A DNA stretch of 64,000 nucleotides from Atopomonas sediminilitoris (GCF_022601735.1 NZ_JAKUMM010000006.1:85340-149339), one strand, 5' to 3'. Counted from the first letter of the stretch, positions 41,898 to 52,884 are shown. Notes: generated from the letters alone by a model not told the origin. A program made the numbers and translations.

Positions 41898-43250
41898 TTA
41901 CCAGCGAGCCAGATCGTTATACAGCGCCAGCAACATCACGCTGAACACTAATCCCATGCCTATCTGCAGCCCAATCATCTGCATACGCTCAGACAAGGGC
42001 TTGCCGCGAATCCACTCAACCAAGTGAAAAACCAGATGTCCGCCATCCAATACCGGCACTGGCAGCAGGTTTAAAACCCCCAAGCTGATGCTTAGATAAG
42101 CAAGAAACTTCAGGAAGTCTTCAACCCCCGACTCCGCCGAAGCGCCCGCCACTTTAGCAATGGTTATGGGGCCACTCAAGTTTTTTGCCGACAGCTCGCC
42201 CATCAGCATCTTGCGCAGGGAGTCGAGCGTAAGCACGCTCATCCGCCAAGTCTGCGCGGCCGCCTCAGGGATTGCCTCCAGCGGCCCAAAGCTAACCTGA
42301 CGCAACATGCTGGGCGCAATCACGGGCATTTGCACGCCAGCCCCTAGGTAGCCAAATCGCTGCTCGCCTTCTTCACGCACAGCCAGCACCACGGAGACCT
42401 CGGCCGTTTGCCCTGCCCGCGAGTATTCAACGCTAACACTCTGACCCGGACGCTGACGAATCAGTTCCACCAAGGCTTCCCAGCGATCGACTTGAATACC
42501 ATCGAGACTCAGGATGCGATCGCCTGCCTGCAAACCCGCCAACACCCCAGGCGCCTCAGGTTCTAAGCGATCCAAAATCGGTGGCAGCTCAGGCACCCAA
42601 GGCTGCAAGCCCAGCGAACGCAGCGGCGATGGACTATCCACCCCACGCTGCCAATCAGCCAGTTGCAGTACGCGCTCCTGCTCTAACGAACTGTCTTGCG
42701 GCAACACACGCAGGCGCAGCGCACCACTTTCACCAAGACGCGCCACTAACTGCAGCGTTACGGCATCCCAGCTTGGCGTTTTAACACCGTCGATCGCCAC
42801 AATCTCATCGCCGACATGTAGACCGGCCTGCTCAGCGAGGCTATCCGGCGTAATTGCACCAATCACCGGGCGCATCTGCTCGCTACCGAGCATCGCCACG
42901 ATCCAAAAGAACAGCAGTGCCAACAAGAAATTAGCCACCGGCCCTGCGGCGACAATCGCCATGCGCTGGCCGACGGGTTTATGGTTAAAGCTCTGCGCTA
43001 ATTCTTGCTCAGCCACGTCACCTTCACGTGAATCGAGCATTTTGACGTAGCCGCCCAATGGCAACACGGCGATCACGAACTCAGTGCCGCGCTTGTCATG
43101 CCAGCGCAGTAAAGGCGCACCAAAACCCACGGAAAAACGCAGCACTTTTACCCCGCAGCGCCGCGCCACCCAGAAATGACCAAACTCATGAAAAGTCACC
43201 AGCACGCCTAAGGCGATTAAGGTGCCGACCAACATGTACAGAGAACTCAT
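41898..43250 (-). CDS. rseP: RseP, site-2 intramembrane zinc protease
   Basis: Inner-membrane protease that releases the envelope-stress sigma factor by cutting its anti-sigma factor (MucP in Pseudomonas). 450 aa from ATG 43250, the same length as P. aeruginosa. The zinc site VTFHEFGHFWVARR (HExxH) is in the first membrane helix, two PDZ domains lie at residues about 110-300, and LLPVPVLDGGHLVFH carries the third zinc ligand. Thirteen bases after dxr and before bamA, as in most gammaproteobacteria. Confidence 0.97.
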   Translation of the reverse strand: MSSLYMLVGTLIALGVLVTFHEFGHFWVARRCGVKVLRFSVGFGAPLLRWHDKRGTEFVIAVLPLGGYVKMLDSREGDVAEQELAQSFNHKPVGQRMAIVAAGPVANFLLALLFFWIVAMLGSEQMRPVIGAITPDSLAEQAGLHVGDEIVAIDGVKTPSWDAVTLQLVARLGESGALRLRVLPQDSSLEQERVLQLADWQRGVDSPSPLRSLGLQPWVPELPPILDRLEPEAPGVLAGLQAGDRILSLDGIQVDRWEALVELIRQRPGQSVSVEYSRAGQTAEVSVVLAVREEGEQRFGYLGAGVQMPVIAPSMLRQVSFGPLEAIPEAAAQTWRMSVLTLDSLRKMLMGELSAKNLSGPITIAKVAGASAESGVEDFLKFLAYLSISLGVLNLLPVPVLDGGHLVFHLVEWIRGKPLSERMQMIGLQIGMGLVFSVMLLALYNDLARW

Positions 43251-43263
43251 CAAAAACCTCGGG

Positions 43264-44439
43264 TTAAGCGCTGGCCAAATGGCGCTGCGCTGCTTCGCGG
43301 GCCTGGCGATCCGCCTCGAGAACGCACTCCAATGAAGTGACAGGCCGCGTCGCCACTTGTTCTAGCACGCGCTCAACTAACTGTGGAATGTGCATAAAGG
43401 CTAAACGCTCGGCAAGAAAAGCCTCAACCGCCACCTCATTCGCCGCATTGATCAAGGCAGGAGCGGTGCCGCCGGCTTGTGCCGCCTCGCGCGCCAAGCG
43501 TAAACACGGGAAACGCTGCATGTCAGGCGCGGCAAAGTCCAGATGCGCCACCTGCAGCAAATCCAATGGCGCAACACCCGAGTCAATTCGCGCCGGCCAA
43601 GCCAAAGCATGGGCGATTGGGGTACGCATGTCTGGATTCCCCATCTGCGCTAATACCGAGCCATCCACATAGTCGACCAGCGAATGAATCACGCTCTGCG
43701 GGTGCACCACCACTTCGACCTGCTCAGGGCACGCATCGAACAACCAGCACGCCTCAATTAACTCAAGTCCTTTGTTCATCAAGCTGGCCGAGTCGACAGA
43801 GATTTTGCGCCCCATTGACCAATTTGGGTGTGCGCAAGCTTGTGCCGGTGTCACACGGGCGAGCTGCTCAGGTGTCCACTCCCGAAACGGCCCACCGGAT
43901 GCAGTCAGCAAAATGCGCCGCACCCCCGTAGCCGATAAGCCGCGCGCATAGTCCGCAGGTAAGCACTGGAAAATGGCGTTGTGCTCGCTATCAATGGGCA
44001 ACAACTGCGCACCATGCTCACGGACGGCCCGCATAAACAACGCACCGGACATGACCAAGGCTTCTTTATTGGCCAGCAGCACTTTTTTGCCAGCCCGCAC
44101 GGCCGCCAACGTCGGCAGAAGTCCGGCAGCCCCGACAATGGCCGCCATCACGCAATCAACTTCTGCATGCTCGGCCACGGCACACAAACCGGCCTCGCCG
44201 ACTAATACATCAACACTAACGCCCGCCGCCTGTAAGCCACCGCGCAGGTGCTTGGCGGCCGCCTCGGTGGGCACCACGGCAAACTGCGGGCGATGCTGCA
44301 GACAGAGCTGCTCTAGCTCCGCAAGACGACTGTGCGCGGTTAAGGCAAAAACACGATATTGCTCGGGATGACGCGCTAGCACGTCCAGCGTGCTTAAGCC
44401 GATGGAGCCTGTGGCCCCCAACACCGTCACCCGTTGCAT
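43264..44439 (-). CDS. dxr: 1-deoxy-D-xylulose 5-phosphate reductoisomerase
   Basis: NADPH-dependent second step of the MEP isoprenoid pathway and the target of fosmidomycin. 391 aa from ATG 44439. The dinucleotide motif [16 protein letters not shown] is at the N-terminus; [25 protein letters not shown] (metal-binding) and [10 protein letters not shown] (substrate loop) are intact. Start lies two bases after cdsA, with no good ribosome site, so coupling is likely. Third MEP gene in the window with ispD and ispF. Confidence 0.97.
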   Translation of the reverse strand: MQRVTVLGATGSIGLSTLDVLARHPEQYRVFALTAHSRLAELEQLCLQHRPQFAVVPTEAAAKHLRGGLQAAGVSVDVLVGEAGLCAVAEHAEVDCVMAAIVGAAGLLPTLAAVRAGKKVLLANKEALVMSGALFMRAVREHGAQLLPIDSEHNAIFQCLPADYARGLSATGVRRILLTASGGPFREWTPEQLARVTPAQACAHPNWSMGRKISVDSASLMNKGLELIEACWLFDACPEQVEVVVHPQSVIHSLVDYVDGSVLAQMGNPDMRTPIAHALAWPARIDSGVAPLDLLQVAHLDFAAPDMQRFPCLRLAREAAQAGGTAPALINAANEVAVEAFLAERLAFMHIPQLVERVLEQVATRPVTSLECVLEADRQAREAAQRHLASA

Positions 44440-44441
44440 GG

Positions 44442-45257
44442 TTACAGCGGACCCCATTCACTCACCCACAACAGCAAGGTGAACACGGGTATGGCGGCGG
44501 TTAAGCTATCGATGCGATCCATCACGCCGCCATGCCCCGGCAGTAGATTACTGCTGTCTTTGATGCCGGTGTGGCGCTTAAACATGCTCTCATTCAGATC
44601 GCCCACCACCGAAAACAGCACCACCACAGCCGTACCACAAAGCATCAACAGCAGGCTTTCACTGTCCACCTCGCGGTAAAAGCCGACGCCGGCGGCGATA
44701 AGCAGGGTTAGCGCCAAACCACCAAACAAACCTTCCCAGCTTTTACCGGGGCTTACCGCAGGTGCCAACTTGCGCTTACCGAAGGCCTTACCGGCGAAGT
44801 AAGCACCTACATCGGCACCCCAGACCAAAATCATCACCGCCAAAATCAGCGCATTGCCTTGTGGCCAGCCCTTCAATATCTGTAGACCTTGCCAAGCAGG
44901 TAGCAACACAAAAAAGCCAATCAGCAAGCCCTGTGGCCGCCCCTGCCAAACACGCCCCATGCGCGGGAAGAACGCCACCAAGAACACTGCCAGCGCCCAC
45001 CATGCAGCGCTCCACAGCAAGACTTGTTGCGCCCACTGCGGATGCCACCACAACTCATAAATGGCGCCCCCGATCAGCGCCGCGTAGAGCACGCGTTGCC
45101 ATTGCGCCACACAGCCGGCAAGCCGCGCCCACTCCCAAGCCGCAATCATCACCACCGCGGTGATGAACAAGGCGAACTTGACGCCGTACAACATAAAAAA
45201 ACCGGCCAATGCCAGCGGCGCCAGAATCAGCGCAGTGATGATGCGTTGCTTTAGCAT
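44442..45257 (-). CDS. cdsA: Phosphatidate cytidylyltransferase
   Basis: Makes CDP-diacylglycerol, the precursor of all phospholipids. Polytopic membrane protein of 271 aa with about eight segments. The full family signature is present near the C-terminus: [20 protein letters not shown], followed by GVMDR. Its start overlaps the uppS end by seven bases and it is two bases from dxr. Length and signature are normal. Confidence 0.97.
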   Translation of the reverse strand: MLKQRIITALILAPLALAGFFMLYGVKFALFITAVVMIAAWEWARLAGCVAQWQRVLYAALIGGAIYELWWHPQWAQQVLLWSAAWWALAVFLVAFFPRMGRVWQGRPQGLLIGFFVLLPAWQGLQILKGWPQGNALILAVMILVWGADVGAYFAGKAFGKRKLAPAVSPGKSWEGLFGGLALTLLIAAGVGFYREVDSESLLLMLCGTAVVVLFSVVGDLNESMFKRHTGIKDSSNLLPGHGGVMDRIDSLTAAIPVFTLLLWVSEWGPL

Positions 45258-46018
45258 GAGGTGCGCTGCTCCGCGTCTATTTGTTCACTGGTCTTGCCGA
45301 AGCGGCGCTGACGCATGGCGAAATCCACCAAGGCTGCGCGCATGGCATCGTGACGAAAGTCTGGCCAGTACAAATCAGTGAAATACAGCTCGCTATACGC
45401 CAGCTGCCATAAAAGGAAATTACTGATGCGATGCTCACCACTGGTGCGAATGCACAAGTCTGGCAACGGCACGCCAGCGGTCGACAGCTCCGCCTCTAGC
45501 AACTGCGCAGTGATTTGATCACTGCGTAGCGCGCCCTGCTCGACTTGTAGCGCCAGCTTCTGCGCCGCTTGCACGATGTCCCACTGCCCACCGTAATTAG
45601 CGGCAATTTGCAGAGTAAAACGCGTGTGGTGCGCGGTTTGCGCCTCGGCCTCTTGCATGGCTTGCTGAAGCTGCGGATGAAAGCGCGAGCGATCACCGAT
45701 GATACGCAGGCGAATATTGTTTTCATCCAGCTTCAGCGTTTCGCGATGCAGCGCATTGAGGAATAGCTCCATCAAGGCGCTCACCTCGTCCGCCGGCCGC
45801 TGCCAATTCTCGCTTGAGAAAGCAAACAAGGTCAGCACTTCAACGCCTTGTTCGGCACACACTTCAATCACCGCGCGCACCGCATCAACGCCCGCTTTGT
45901 GCCCCGCCACGCCCGGCAACAAGCGTTTTTTCGCCCAGCGATTATTACCATCCATGATGATGGCAACGTGCCGCGGCACAACGGCCAGCGGCACCGCTTT
46001 CGACTTTTTCTTCAACAT
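45251..46018 (-). CDS. uppS: Undecaprenyl diphosphate synthase
   Basis: cis-prenyltransferase making the C55 lipid carrier for peptidoglycan and O-antigen. 255 aa. Active-site motif HVAIIMDGNNRWAKKR with the catalytic Asp is near residue 23, and the signature PDLCIRTSGEHRISNFLLWQ-type stretch (IRTSGE, NFLLWQ, YFTDLYWPDF) is intact. Nine bases after frr, overlapping cdsA. Functionally linked to popT at 16818, which recycles the product's monophosphate. Confidence 0.97.
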   Translation of the reverse strand: MLKKKSKAVPLAVVPRHVAIIMDGNNRWAKKRLLPGVAGHKAGVDAVRAVIEVCAEQGVEVLTLFAFSSENWQRPADEVSALMELFLNALHRETLKLDENNIRLRIIGDRSRFHPQLQQAMQEAEAQTAHHTRFTLQIAANYGGQWDIVQAAQKLALQVEQGALRSDQITAQLLEAELSTAGVPLPDLCIRTSGEHRISNFLLWQLAYSELYFTDLYWPDFRHDAMRAALVDFAMRQRRFGKTSEQIDAEQRTSC

Positions 46019-46027
46019 GCAGGCGTC

Positions 46028-46585
46028 TTACACAGCCAACAGATCGGCTTCTTTAGCTTCCAACGCCTTTTCGATATCCGCGATGAACTTGTCGGTCAGC
46101 TTCTGCACGTCGTCAGCGCCACGGCGCTCGTCGTCTTCAGAGATTTCTTTCTCTTTTTGCAGGTCTTTGAGCTGCGCCAGCGCATCGCGACGGATATTGC
46201 GCACCGCCACGCGGCCTTGCTCAGCCTCTTGGCGTGCTTGACGGGTGTAACCCTTGCGCGTTTCTTCAGTCAGCATCGGCATCGGCACACGAATGGTGGT
46301 ACCGGCGCTGGAAGGGTTAAGCCCCAAATCAGCCGTCATGATGGCCTTTTCGACAGCCTGAATCATGCTCTTGTCAAACACAGTCAGCGCCAGTGTGCGC
46401 GCATCTTCGGCGACTACGTTGGCAACTTGGCGCAGCGGCGTGTCAGAACCGTAGTAAGACACCATCACGCTATCAAGAATGCTCGGGTGCGCGCGGCCAG
46501 TACGGATTTTGGCGAAAGCATGCTCCAGCGATTCAACTGACTTTTGCATGCGCGTCTGCGCTTCTTTTTTGATTTCGTTGATCAT
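46028..46585 (-). CDS. frr: Ribosome recycling factor
   Basis: Works with EF-G to split ribosomes after termination. 185 aa, the standard length, with the two signatures [17 protein letters not shown] near residue 27 and [14 protein letters not shown] near 110. GAGGG lies before the ATG. Two bases after pyrH, part of the rpsB-tsf-pyrH-frr operon universal in gammaproteobacteria. Confidence 0.97.
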   Translation of the reverse strand: MINEIKKEAQTRMQKSVESLEHAFAKIRTGRAHPSILDSVMVSYYGSDTPLRQVANVVAEDARTLALTVFDKSMIQAVEKAIMTADLGLNPSSAGTTIRVPMPMLTEETRKGYTRQARQEAEQGRVAVRNIRRDALAQLKDLQKEKEISEDDERRGADDVQKLTDKFIADIEKALEAKEADLLAV

Positions 46586-46587
46586 GA

Positions 46588-47316
46588 TTATCCCTCGACC
46601 AAAGTGCCTTCGGCGCCGCCCACGACGATATTCAGCAGGGCGCCAGACTTATTCATATTGAAGACCCGAAGCGGCATATTGTGATCGCGGCACAAGCAAA
46701 TCGCCGTCAAATCCATCACCCCCAGCTTACGATCAAGCACTTCGTCGTAGCTTAGGCGTTCGAACTTTTCAGCATTCGGATCTTTAAAAGGATCGGCAGT
46801 ATATACCCCATCGACCTTGGTGGCTTTAAGTACGATGTCCGCATCGACTTCGATACCGCGCAAACACGCCGCCGAGTCCGTGGTAAAGAAGGGGTTACCG
46901 GTGCCCGCCGAGAAGATCACTACCTCGCCGGTTTTCAAGTGACGCATGGCTTTGCGACGATCGTAATGGTCGGTTACGCCCACCATCGAAATCGCCGACA
47001 TCACCAGCGCCGGAATATTGGAGCGCTCTAGCGCATCACGCATGGCCAGTGCGTTCATCACGGTCGCCAGCATGCCCATGTGATCACCGGTCACACGATC
47101 CATCCCTGCCGCGGACAACGCCGAGCCACGGAACAGATTACCGCCACCGATCACCAAGCCAACTTGCACGCCGATGCCGACCAACTGGCCGATTTCCAAT
47201 GCCATTCGATCCAGTACTTTGGGATCGATACCAAATTCTTCGCTACCCATCAGGGCTTCGCCGCTGAGCTTGAGCAGGATGCGCTTGTAGCGCGGCTGAC
47301 GTGGATTGGCGGCCAT
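46588..47316 (-). CDS. pyrH: UMP kinase
   Basis: Phosphorylates UMP to UDP; hexameric, regulated by GTP and UTP in relatives. 242 aa with [12 protein letters not shown] near residue 14, [10 protein letters not shown] (the glycine loop) near 58 and [13 protein letters not shown] near 140. AGGAGA lies just before the ATG. A hairpin lies in the 79-base gap after tsf and may tune expression relative to tsf. Confidence 0.97.
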   Translation of the reverse strand: MAANPRQPRYKRILLKLSGEALMGSEEFGIDPKVLDRMALEIGQLVGIGVQVGLVIGGGNLFRGSALSAAGMDRVTGDHMGMLATVMNALAMRDALERSNIPALVMSAISMVGVTDHYDRRKAMRHLKTGEVVIFSAGTGNPFFTTDSAACLRGIEVDADIVLKATKVDGVYTADPFKDPNAEKFERLSYDEVLDRKLGVMDLTAICLCRDHNMPLRVFNMNKSGALLNIVVGGAEGTLVEG

Positions 47317-47340
47317 GGAAATCTCCTCTTATTCAATGGA

Positions 47341-47375
47341 CAAAGAGGCCGAACGCAATGCGGTCAGCCTCTTTG
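47341..47375 (-). terminator. Hairpin between tsf and pyrH
   Basis: 9-bp stem CAAAGAGGC/GCCTCTTTG, with a short inner CCG/CGG extension, 24 bases upstream of the pyrH start and 20 after tsf. It could be a partial terminator that sets pyrH-frr below tsf. Confidence 0.55.
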
Positions 47376-47395
47376 CATAACATCAAGCGGTTAAC

Positions 47396-48265
47396 TTACT
47401 GCTTACTGGCAGCAACCTGAGCGGCCACTTCAGCAGCGAAGTCAACTTCGCCCTTATCGATACCTTCACCCACTTCGTAACGAACGAAAGCAACGATTTC
47501 AGCACCGCCTTTCTTGGCCAGATCACCGACCTTGGTTTCGCCGTCTTTGATGAAGATCTGCTCAACCAGGCTGGCTTCAGCCAAGAACTTGTTGATACGG
47601 CCGTTGATCATGTTCTCAACGATGTTGGCTGGTTTGCCCGCGATCTTGTCTGCGTTCAGTGCCATGAAAATTTCTTTCTCTTTGGCAACCAACTCGTCAG
47701 ACACGTCAGACGGATTCAGTACAGCCGGGTTGCTTGCAGCAACGTGCATGGCGATGTCTTTGGCCAGCTCGGCGTTACCGCCTTTGAGCACAACCAGAAC
47801 ACCGATGCGGTGACCGTGCAGGTAAGAACCAACAACATCACCTTCAACACGCGTCAAGCGGCGGATGTTAACGTTTTCACCGCACTTAGAAACCAGCGCC
47901 AAACGCGCTTCTTCTTGAGCAGCGATCAACGGGGCGGCGTCGGTCAGGCTGTCAGCAAATGCCTTGTCCAAGCTAGCGGCCACGAAGCCTTTGAAATCGT
48001 CTTGCAGAGCCAGGAAGTCAGTCTGCGAGTTCACTTCGATGATCACACCCGCTTTGCCGTCGGCAGCCAGTTTGATACCGATAGCACCTTCAGCAGCGAT
48101 GTTGCCAGACTTCTTGGCTGCCTTGATGGCGCCAGCAGCGCGCATGTCGTCAATGGCTTTCTCGATGTCGCCTTCGGCGGCAACCAGGGCCTTCTTACAT
48201 TCCATCATGCCCAGGCCAGTACGCTCGCGCAGTTCTTTAACCAGGGCCGCAGTAATCTCTGCCAT
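47396..48265 (-). CDS. tsf: Elongation factor Ts
   Basis: Nucleotide exchange factor for EF-Tu. 289 aa from ATG 48265, which has AGGA seven bases upstream; the GTG one codon earlier is less likely. Signatures LRERTGLGMMECKKAL near residue 11 and EVNSQTDFLA near 75 are intact. 115 bases downstream of rpsB, with a strong hairpin between. A short lineage-typical length, no insertions noted. Confidence 0.97.
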   Translation of the reverse strand: MAEITAALVKELRERTGLGMMECKKALVAAEGDIEKAIDDMRAAGAIKAAKKSGNIAAEGAIGIKLAADGKAGVIIEVNSQTDFLALQDDFKGFVAASLDKAFADSLTDAAPLIAAQEEARLALVSKCGENVNIRRLTRVEGDVVGSYLHGHRIGVLVVLKGGNAELAKDIAMHVAASNPAVLNPSDVSDELVAKEKEIFMALNADKIAGKPANIVENMINGRINKFLAEASLVEQIFIKDGETKVGDLAKKGGAEIVAFVRYEVGEGIDKGEVDFAAEVAAQVAASKQ

Positions 48266-48330
48266 CACTCATTCCTCTTAACTAGATAAATCACAACGCC
48301 CGGCGGGCCGGGCGGGATCAAACTCAGGTG

Positions 48331-48359
48331 GCAAAAAGGGGGCCTGGCCCCCTTTTTGC
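48331..48359 (-). terminator. Strong hairpin between rpsB and tsf (attenuator)
   Basis: A 29-base perfect palindrome: 12-bp stem GCAAAAAGGGGG/CCCCCTTTTTGC with a 5-base loop. The T5 inside the 3' arm gives it terminator character on the minus strand. A GC palindrome CGCCCGGC/GCCGGGCG sits just downstream at 48297-48314. In E. coli rpsB-tsf read-through at a similar place sets the ratio of S2 to EF-Ts. Confidence 0.7.
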
Positions 48360-48380
48360 TCGCTCACCAGAGGCTGAGGA

Positions 48381-49118
48381 TTAACCCTCAGAAGCCTCGG
48401 CAGCTACTTGCTCTACGAACTCATCACCAGCACCGCCGTTCTGCTTGCCGCGCAGTACTGCGTCAGCCATAGCAGTCAGGTACAGCTGTACGGCGCGAAT
48501 GGCGTCGTCGTTACCGGGGATGATGAAGTCAACGCCGTCCGGGCAGCTGTTGGTATCAACGATGCCGATCACTGGGATGCCCAGCTTGTTGGCTTCGGTG
48601 ATAGCAATGCGCTCGTGGTCAACGTCAACAACGAACAGTGCGTCAGGCAGACCGCCCATGTCCTTGATACCACCCAGGCTGCGCTCCAGCTTTTCCAGAT
48701 CGCGCGAACGCATCAGCGCTTCTTTCTTGGTCAGCTTAGCGAAGGTGCCGTCAGCTTCTTGAGCTTCCAGGTCACGCAGACGCTTGATGCTCTGACGGAT
48801 GGTTTTGTAGTTGGTCAGCATGCCGCCCAACCAGCGATGATCAACGAAAGGCTGACCGCAACGGGCCGCTTCTTCACGTACGATCTTGCCAGCAGAACGC
48901 TTGGTGCCAACGAACAGAATCTTGTTTTTACCGCCAGCCAACTTCTCAACAAACGACAGCGCGTTGTTGAACATCGGCAGGGTTTTTTCCAAGTTAATGA
49001 TGTGAATCTTGTTGCGCGCGCCAAAGATGTACTTGCCCATCTTCGGGTTCCAGTAACGGGTCTGGTGGCCGAAGTGCACACCGGCCTTCAGCATGTCGCG
49101 CATAGTGACTTGAGTCAT
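48381..49118 (-). CDS. rpsB: 30S ribosomal protein S2
   Basis: Small-subunit protein needed for S1 binding. 245 aa. Starts [20 protein letters not shown], with the S2 signature [11 protein letters not shown], and the late [14 protein letters not shown] motif. The acidic C-terminal extension ([17 protein letters not shown]) is typical of Pseudomonas. GAGGAAGA lies before the ATG inside a short palindrome CCTCGAGG. Divergent from map across 283 bases that contain its leader and a promoter. Confidence 0.98.
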   Translation of the reverse strand: MTQVTMRDMLKAGVHFGHQTRYWNPKMGKYIFGARNKIHIINLEKTLPMFNNALSFVEKLAGGKNKILFVGTKRSAGKIVREEAARCGQPFVDHRWLGGMLTNYKTIRQSIKRLRDLEAQEADGTFAKLTKKEALMRSRDLEKLERSLGGIKDMGGLPDALFVVDVDHERIAITEANKLGIPVIGIVDTNSCPDGVDFIIPGNDDAIRAVQLYLTAMADAVLRGKQNGGAGDEFVEQVAAEASEG

Positions 49119-49243
49119 TTAAATCTTCCTCGAGATTTGGGTTGGGCCTCCACGCATCCCCGCGACCAACCCGAAGGCACCCAGGTCGTGGTGTCGATAC
49201 GTGTGCGGTTTTTAATAGCCTTCACGGCACCACGCCGCAAAAG
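49119..49243 (-). ncRNA. rpsB 5' leader, candidate S2 autoregulatory element
   Basis: About 125 untranslated bases lie between the predicted start of transcription and the rpsB ATG. The region folds: GGGTTGG (49139-49145) pairs with CCAACCC (49166-49172), and ACACCACG-type stretches around 49150 and 49185 offer a second pairing. In gammaproteobacteria S2 represses its own operon through a conserved rpsB leader. I cannot confirm the exact Rfam-like fold by eye. Confidence 0.4.
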
Positions 49244-49250
49244 CGCGCGC

Positions 49251-49285
49251 TTTATACCATATCCAGCCAAGGCAAGCTACCCGCC
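49251..49285 (-). promoter_or_regulatory. Candidate rpsB promoter
   Basis: On the minus strand a -10 TATAAA (complement of 49251-49256) is followed directly by GCGCGCGC, a GC-rich discriminator as found in stringently controlled ribosomal promoters. The -35 is weak (TAGCTT with 17-base spacing, or TTGCCT too close). Confidence 0.45.
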
Positions 49286-49401
49286 AATCACAATCCAGCG
49301 CTCGGCGCGAGCGGCTCGACCAGCAAACTTCAAGGCAGGCGGCACAAGCTGGTAATATAGCCGCCCTTCTATAAAGACACCCCGAGCCCCCGAGAGCCAT
49401 C

Positions 49402-50172
49402 ATGACCGTTACCATCAAAACCGCCGCTGAAATTGACAAGATGCGCATTGCTGGCCGCCTCGCCGCCGAAGTGCTGGACATGATTGGCGCGCACGTTAAA
49501 CCTGGGGTAACGACCAACGAGCTCGACCGCCTGTGCCACGACTACATCGTCAATCAGCAGCAGGCCATCCCTGCACCGCTCAATTACAAAGGTTTCCCCA
49601 AGTCGATCTGCACCTCGATCAACGACGTGGTCTGTCACGGCATTCCCAACGACAAGCCGCTCAAAAATGGCGACATCATCAACATCGACGTCACCGTGAT
49701 CAAAGACGGCTACCACGGTGACACCAGCAAGATGTTTTATGTCGGCGACACGCCCGAGTGGGCCAAGCGCCTGTGCGAAGTCACCCAAGAGTGCCTCTAT
49801 AAAGGCATCGCGCTGGTTAAGCCCGGCGCTTATTTGGGCGACATCGGCGCGGTGATTCAGCAATACGCGGAAAGCCACAACTATTCTGTGGTGCGCGAGT
49901 TCTGCGGCCACGGCATTGGCGCGGTCTTCCATGAAGAGCCGCAAGTACTGCACTACGGCAAAGCCGGCACCGGCATGCAGCTTAAAGAAGGCATGACCTT
50001 CACCATTGAGCCGATGATCAACCAAGGCGTGGCCGGCACTCGCGTCATGGGCGATGGCTGGACGGCAAAAACCAAAGATCGCAAGCTCTCAGCGCAGTGG
50101 GAACACACCATCTTGGTTACCGCCGATGGTTACGAGGTGCTCACGCGCCGCAGCGAAGAAACCTTCCAATAA
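49402..50172 (+). CDS. map: Methionine aminopeptidase, type I
   Basis: Removes initiator methionine from new proteins. 256 aa. The five metal ligands appear in IINIDVTVIKDGYHGDTSKM (two Asp), CGHGIGAVFHEEP (His), FTIEPMINQG (Glu) and QWEHTILVT (Glu); His in VCHGIPN is the substrate-binding residue. Divergent from rpsB, nine bases before glnD, the arrangement typical of gammaproteobacteria. Confidence 0.97.
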   Translation: MTVTIKTAAEIDKMRIAGRLAAEVLDMIGAHVKPGVTTNELDRLCHDYIVNQQQAIPAPLNYKGFPKSICTSINDVVCHGIPNDKPLKNGDIINIDVTVIKDGYHGDTSKMFYVGDTPEWAKRLCEVTQECLYKGIALVKPGAYLGDIGAVIQQYAESHNYSVVREFCGHGIGAVFHEEPQVLHYGKAGTGMQLKEGMTFTIEPMINQGVAGTRVMGDGWTAKTKDRKLSAQWEHTILVTADGYEVLTRRSEETFQ

Positions 50173-50181
50173 GGACGCGGC

Positions 50182-52884
50182 ATGTCCCAGCTCGATAACG
50201 CTTTGTTTGACGCCGGCCAGTTCCAAGCGGAACTGGCCCTCAAGACCAGCCCCCTTGCAGCCTTCAAAAAAGCCCTGCGCCAAGGCGGTGAAGAGCTAGA
50301 CCGGCGCTTTGTCGCGGGCGTGGACATTCGCGAGCTGATCAAAGCCCGCGCTTGGTTAATCGATCAAGTCTTGGGGCATGCCTGGCAGCGCTTTGACTGG
50401 AGCGCCGGCAGCGGCATCAGCCTGGTCGCCGTCGGCGGCTATGGGCGTGGCGAGCTGCACCCGCACTCGGATATTGATCTATTGATTCTGCTGGCCGCTG
50501 ACGAGCACGAAGCGCACCGCGAATCCATCGAGCAATTTTTGATGCTGCTGTGGGACATTGGCCTAGAAGTCGGGCAAAGCGTGCGCAGCATCGCCGAGTG
50601 TGCCGATGAAGCCCGCGGCGACCTGACCATCATCACCAACCTGATGGAAAGCCGCACCATCACTGGCCCCGATGCGCTGCGCCAACGCATGCAAGAGGCC
50701 ACCAGCACGGAGCACATGTGGAGCAGCCGCCAGTTTTTCCGCGCTAAGCGTGAAGAACTGCAAGGGCGCTACAGCAAATACGGTGACACCGAGTACAACC
50801 TTGAGCCCAACGTCAAAGGCTCGCCCGGTGGCCTGCGTGATATTCAAACCATTTTATGGATTGCCCGCCGCCAATTCGGCACCAGCGACCTGCACGAGCT
50901 GGTCCAGCGCGAATTACTCACCGAGGGCGAATTCAGCCTGCTCAGTAGTGGGCAAGAGTTTCTCTGGCGCGTGCGCTACGCCCTGCACATGCAAGCCAAG
51001 CGCGCCGAAGACCGCCTACTGTTTGACCAACAACGCAAAATTGCCACCCTGTTTGGCTTTAACGACGACGACGCCAAGTTGGCGGTCGAAGCGTTTATGC
51101 AACAGTACTACCGTCGCGTGATGTCGATCTCCGAGCTGGCCGACTTGTTCATGCAGTACTTCACCGAACTGACCAGCAATCGCGAGCAGCCCGACAGCAT
51201 CAAGCCGCTCAACAGCCGCTTCCAAGTGCGCAATAACTACATTGAGGCGGTGCACCCTAAGGTGTTTAAACGCACCCCGTTTGCCCTGCTGGAAATTTTT
51301 GTCCTGCTGGCACAGAACCCTGAGATCAAGGGCGTGCGTTCCGAAACCATCCGCCTGATCCGCGACAGCCGCCACTTGATCGATGACACCTTCCGCGGTG
51401 ACCTGCGCAACACCTCGTTGTTTATCGAGCTGTTCCGCTGCGCCCAAGGCATTCATCAAAACCTGCGCCGTATGAACCGCTACGGCATTCTCGGGCGCTA
51501 CCTGCCCGAATTCGGCCGCATCGTCGGCCAGATGCAGCACGACCTATTCCACATTTACACCGTGGATGCGCACACGCTGAATGTGATCAAGCACATTCGC
51601 AAACTCAAAGTGCCCATGTTTCAAGAGAAGTTCCCGCTGGCCTATGAGGTGTTCGAACGCCTGCCCAAGCGCGAGCTGCTGTACTTGGCAGGCCTGTACC
51701 ACGACATCGGCAAAGGCCGTGGCGGCGACCACTCGGAACTGGGCGCCGTGGATGCCGAAATCTTCTGCCGGCGTCATCACCTGCCGGCGTGGGATACCCG
51801 TCTGATCAGCTGGCTGGTGAAAAGCCATCTCGTGATGTCGACCACCGCGCAGCGCAAAGACATCACCGACCCCGACGTGATTCACGAGTTCGCCCAGTAT
51901 GTCGGCGATCAAACGCGCCTTGACTACCTCTACGTACTCACCGTCTCAGACATCAACGCCACCAACCCGACGCTGTGGAACTCGTGGCGTGCCTCGCTGT
52001 TACGCCAGCTGTTCACCGCCACCAAGCGCGCGCTGCAACGTGGCCTAGAAAACCCAGAAGACCGCGAAGAGTCGATCCGCGAAACCCAGTTAGCCGCGAT
52101 TGATCTGCTGCACCGCGCAGGCATCGACGCCGATGACGCCGAACAACTGTGGACAGCCCTCGGCGATGACTACTTCCTGCGGCACGACAGCGCCGACGTG
52201 GCTTGGCACACCGAAGCCATCTTGGCGCACGGCGATAATCCCGAGCCACTGGTGCTGACGCGTGAAACCACGCAGCGACAGTTTGAAGGCGCCACCCAAA
52301 TCTTTATCTACGCGCCGGACCAGCACGACTTCTTCGCCGTTAGCGTGGCCGCGATGGATCAGCTCAACCTGAGCATTCAGGATGCGCGCATCATCACCTC
52401 CACCAGCCAGTTCACCCTCGACACCTACATCGTGTTGAACGCCGACGGCGAGCCACTGGATAACGACGCCACGCGCCTGCGCCAGATTCGTGAAGGCTTG
52501 GTCGCCGCGCTGAAAAATCCGGACGACTACCCAGAAATCATCCAGCGCCGCACCCCGCGCCAACTCAAGCAGTTTGCCTTTAAGCCGCAGGTCACCATCC
52601 ACAACGACGCCGCTCGCCACGTCAGCGTGTTGGAGCTACTGGCGCCGGATCGACCAGGCCTGCTGGCACGCATTGGCGGCATCTTCCTGGACTTTGACCT
52701 GTCGCTGCAGAACGCCAAAATCGTCACCTTGGGCGAGCGCGTGGAAGACGTGTTCTTTGTCACTGACGCCAACAATCAGCCGCTGGCCGACCCCGACCTA
52801 TGCCAGCGCTTGAGCGATGCCATCGTCACCCAGCTTTCCGATGCACAAGGCGATAACACAGTGCCTGCGCCCATCGTTTTTTAA
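50182..52884 (+). CDS. glnD: Bifunctional [PII] uridylyltransferase/uridylyl-removing enzyme
   Basis: Nitrogen sensor that adds UMP to PII proteins under nitrogen limitation and removes it when glutamine is high. 900 aa. Domains: nucleotidyltransferase with [18 protein letters not shown] near residue 85, HD hydrolase domain with [17 protein letters not shown] near 505, and two C-terminal ACT domains (about 705-780 and 815-890) that bind glutamine. All key residues present. AAGGA precedes the ATG, nine bases after map; dapC follows after 11 bases. Confidence 0.97.
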   Translation: MSQLDNALFDAGQFQAELALKTSPLAAFKKALRQGGEELDRRFVAGVDIRELIKARAWLIDQVLGHAWQRFDWSAGSGISLVAVGGYGRGELHPHSDIDLLILLAADEHEAHRESIEQFLMLLWDIGLEVGQSVRSIAECADEARGDLTIITNLMESRTITGPDALRQRMQEATSTEHMWSSRQFFRAKREELQGRYSKYGDTEYNLEPNVKGSPGGLRDIQTILWIARRQFGTSDLHELVQRELLTEGEFSLLSSGQEFLWRVRYALHMQAKRAEDRLLFDQQRKIATLFGFNDDDAKLAVEAFMQQYYRRVMSISELADLFMQYFTELTSNREQPDSIKPLNSRFQVRNNYIEAVHPKVFKRTPFALLEIFVLLAQNPEIKGVRSETIRLIRDSRHLIDDTFRGDLRNTSLFIELFRCAQGIHQNLRRMNRYGILGRYLPEFGRIVGQMQHDLFHIYTVDAHTLNVIKHIRKLKVPMFQEKFPLAYEVFERLPKRELLYLAGLYHDIGKGRGGDHSELGAVDAEIFCRRHHLPAWDTRLISWLVKSHLVMSTTAQRKDITDPDVIHEFAQYVGDQTRLDYLYVLTVSDINATNPTLWNSWRASLLRQLFTATKRALQRGLENPEDREESIRETQLAAIDLLHRAGIDADDAEQLWTALGDDYFLRHDSADVAWHTEAILAHGDNPEPLVLTRETTQRQFEGATQIFIYAPDQHDFFAVSVAAMDQLNLSIQDARIITSTSQFTLDTYIVLNADGEPLDNDATRLRQIREGLVAALKNPDDYPEIIQRRTPRQLKQFAFKPQVTIHNDAARHVSVLELLAPDRPGLLARIGGIFLDFDLSLQNAKIVTLGERVEDVFFVTDANNQPLADPDLCQRLSDAIVTQLSDAQGDNTVPAPIVF

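Noticed and set aside
48408..49355. 315-codon plus-strand frame across rpsB and its leader
   Set aside because: Antisense to rpsB and across its promoter; rpsB is unambiguous.
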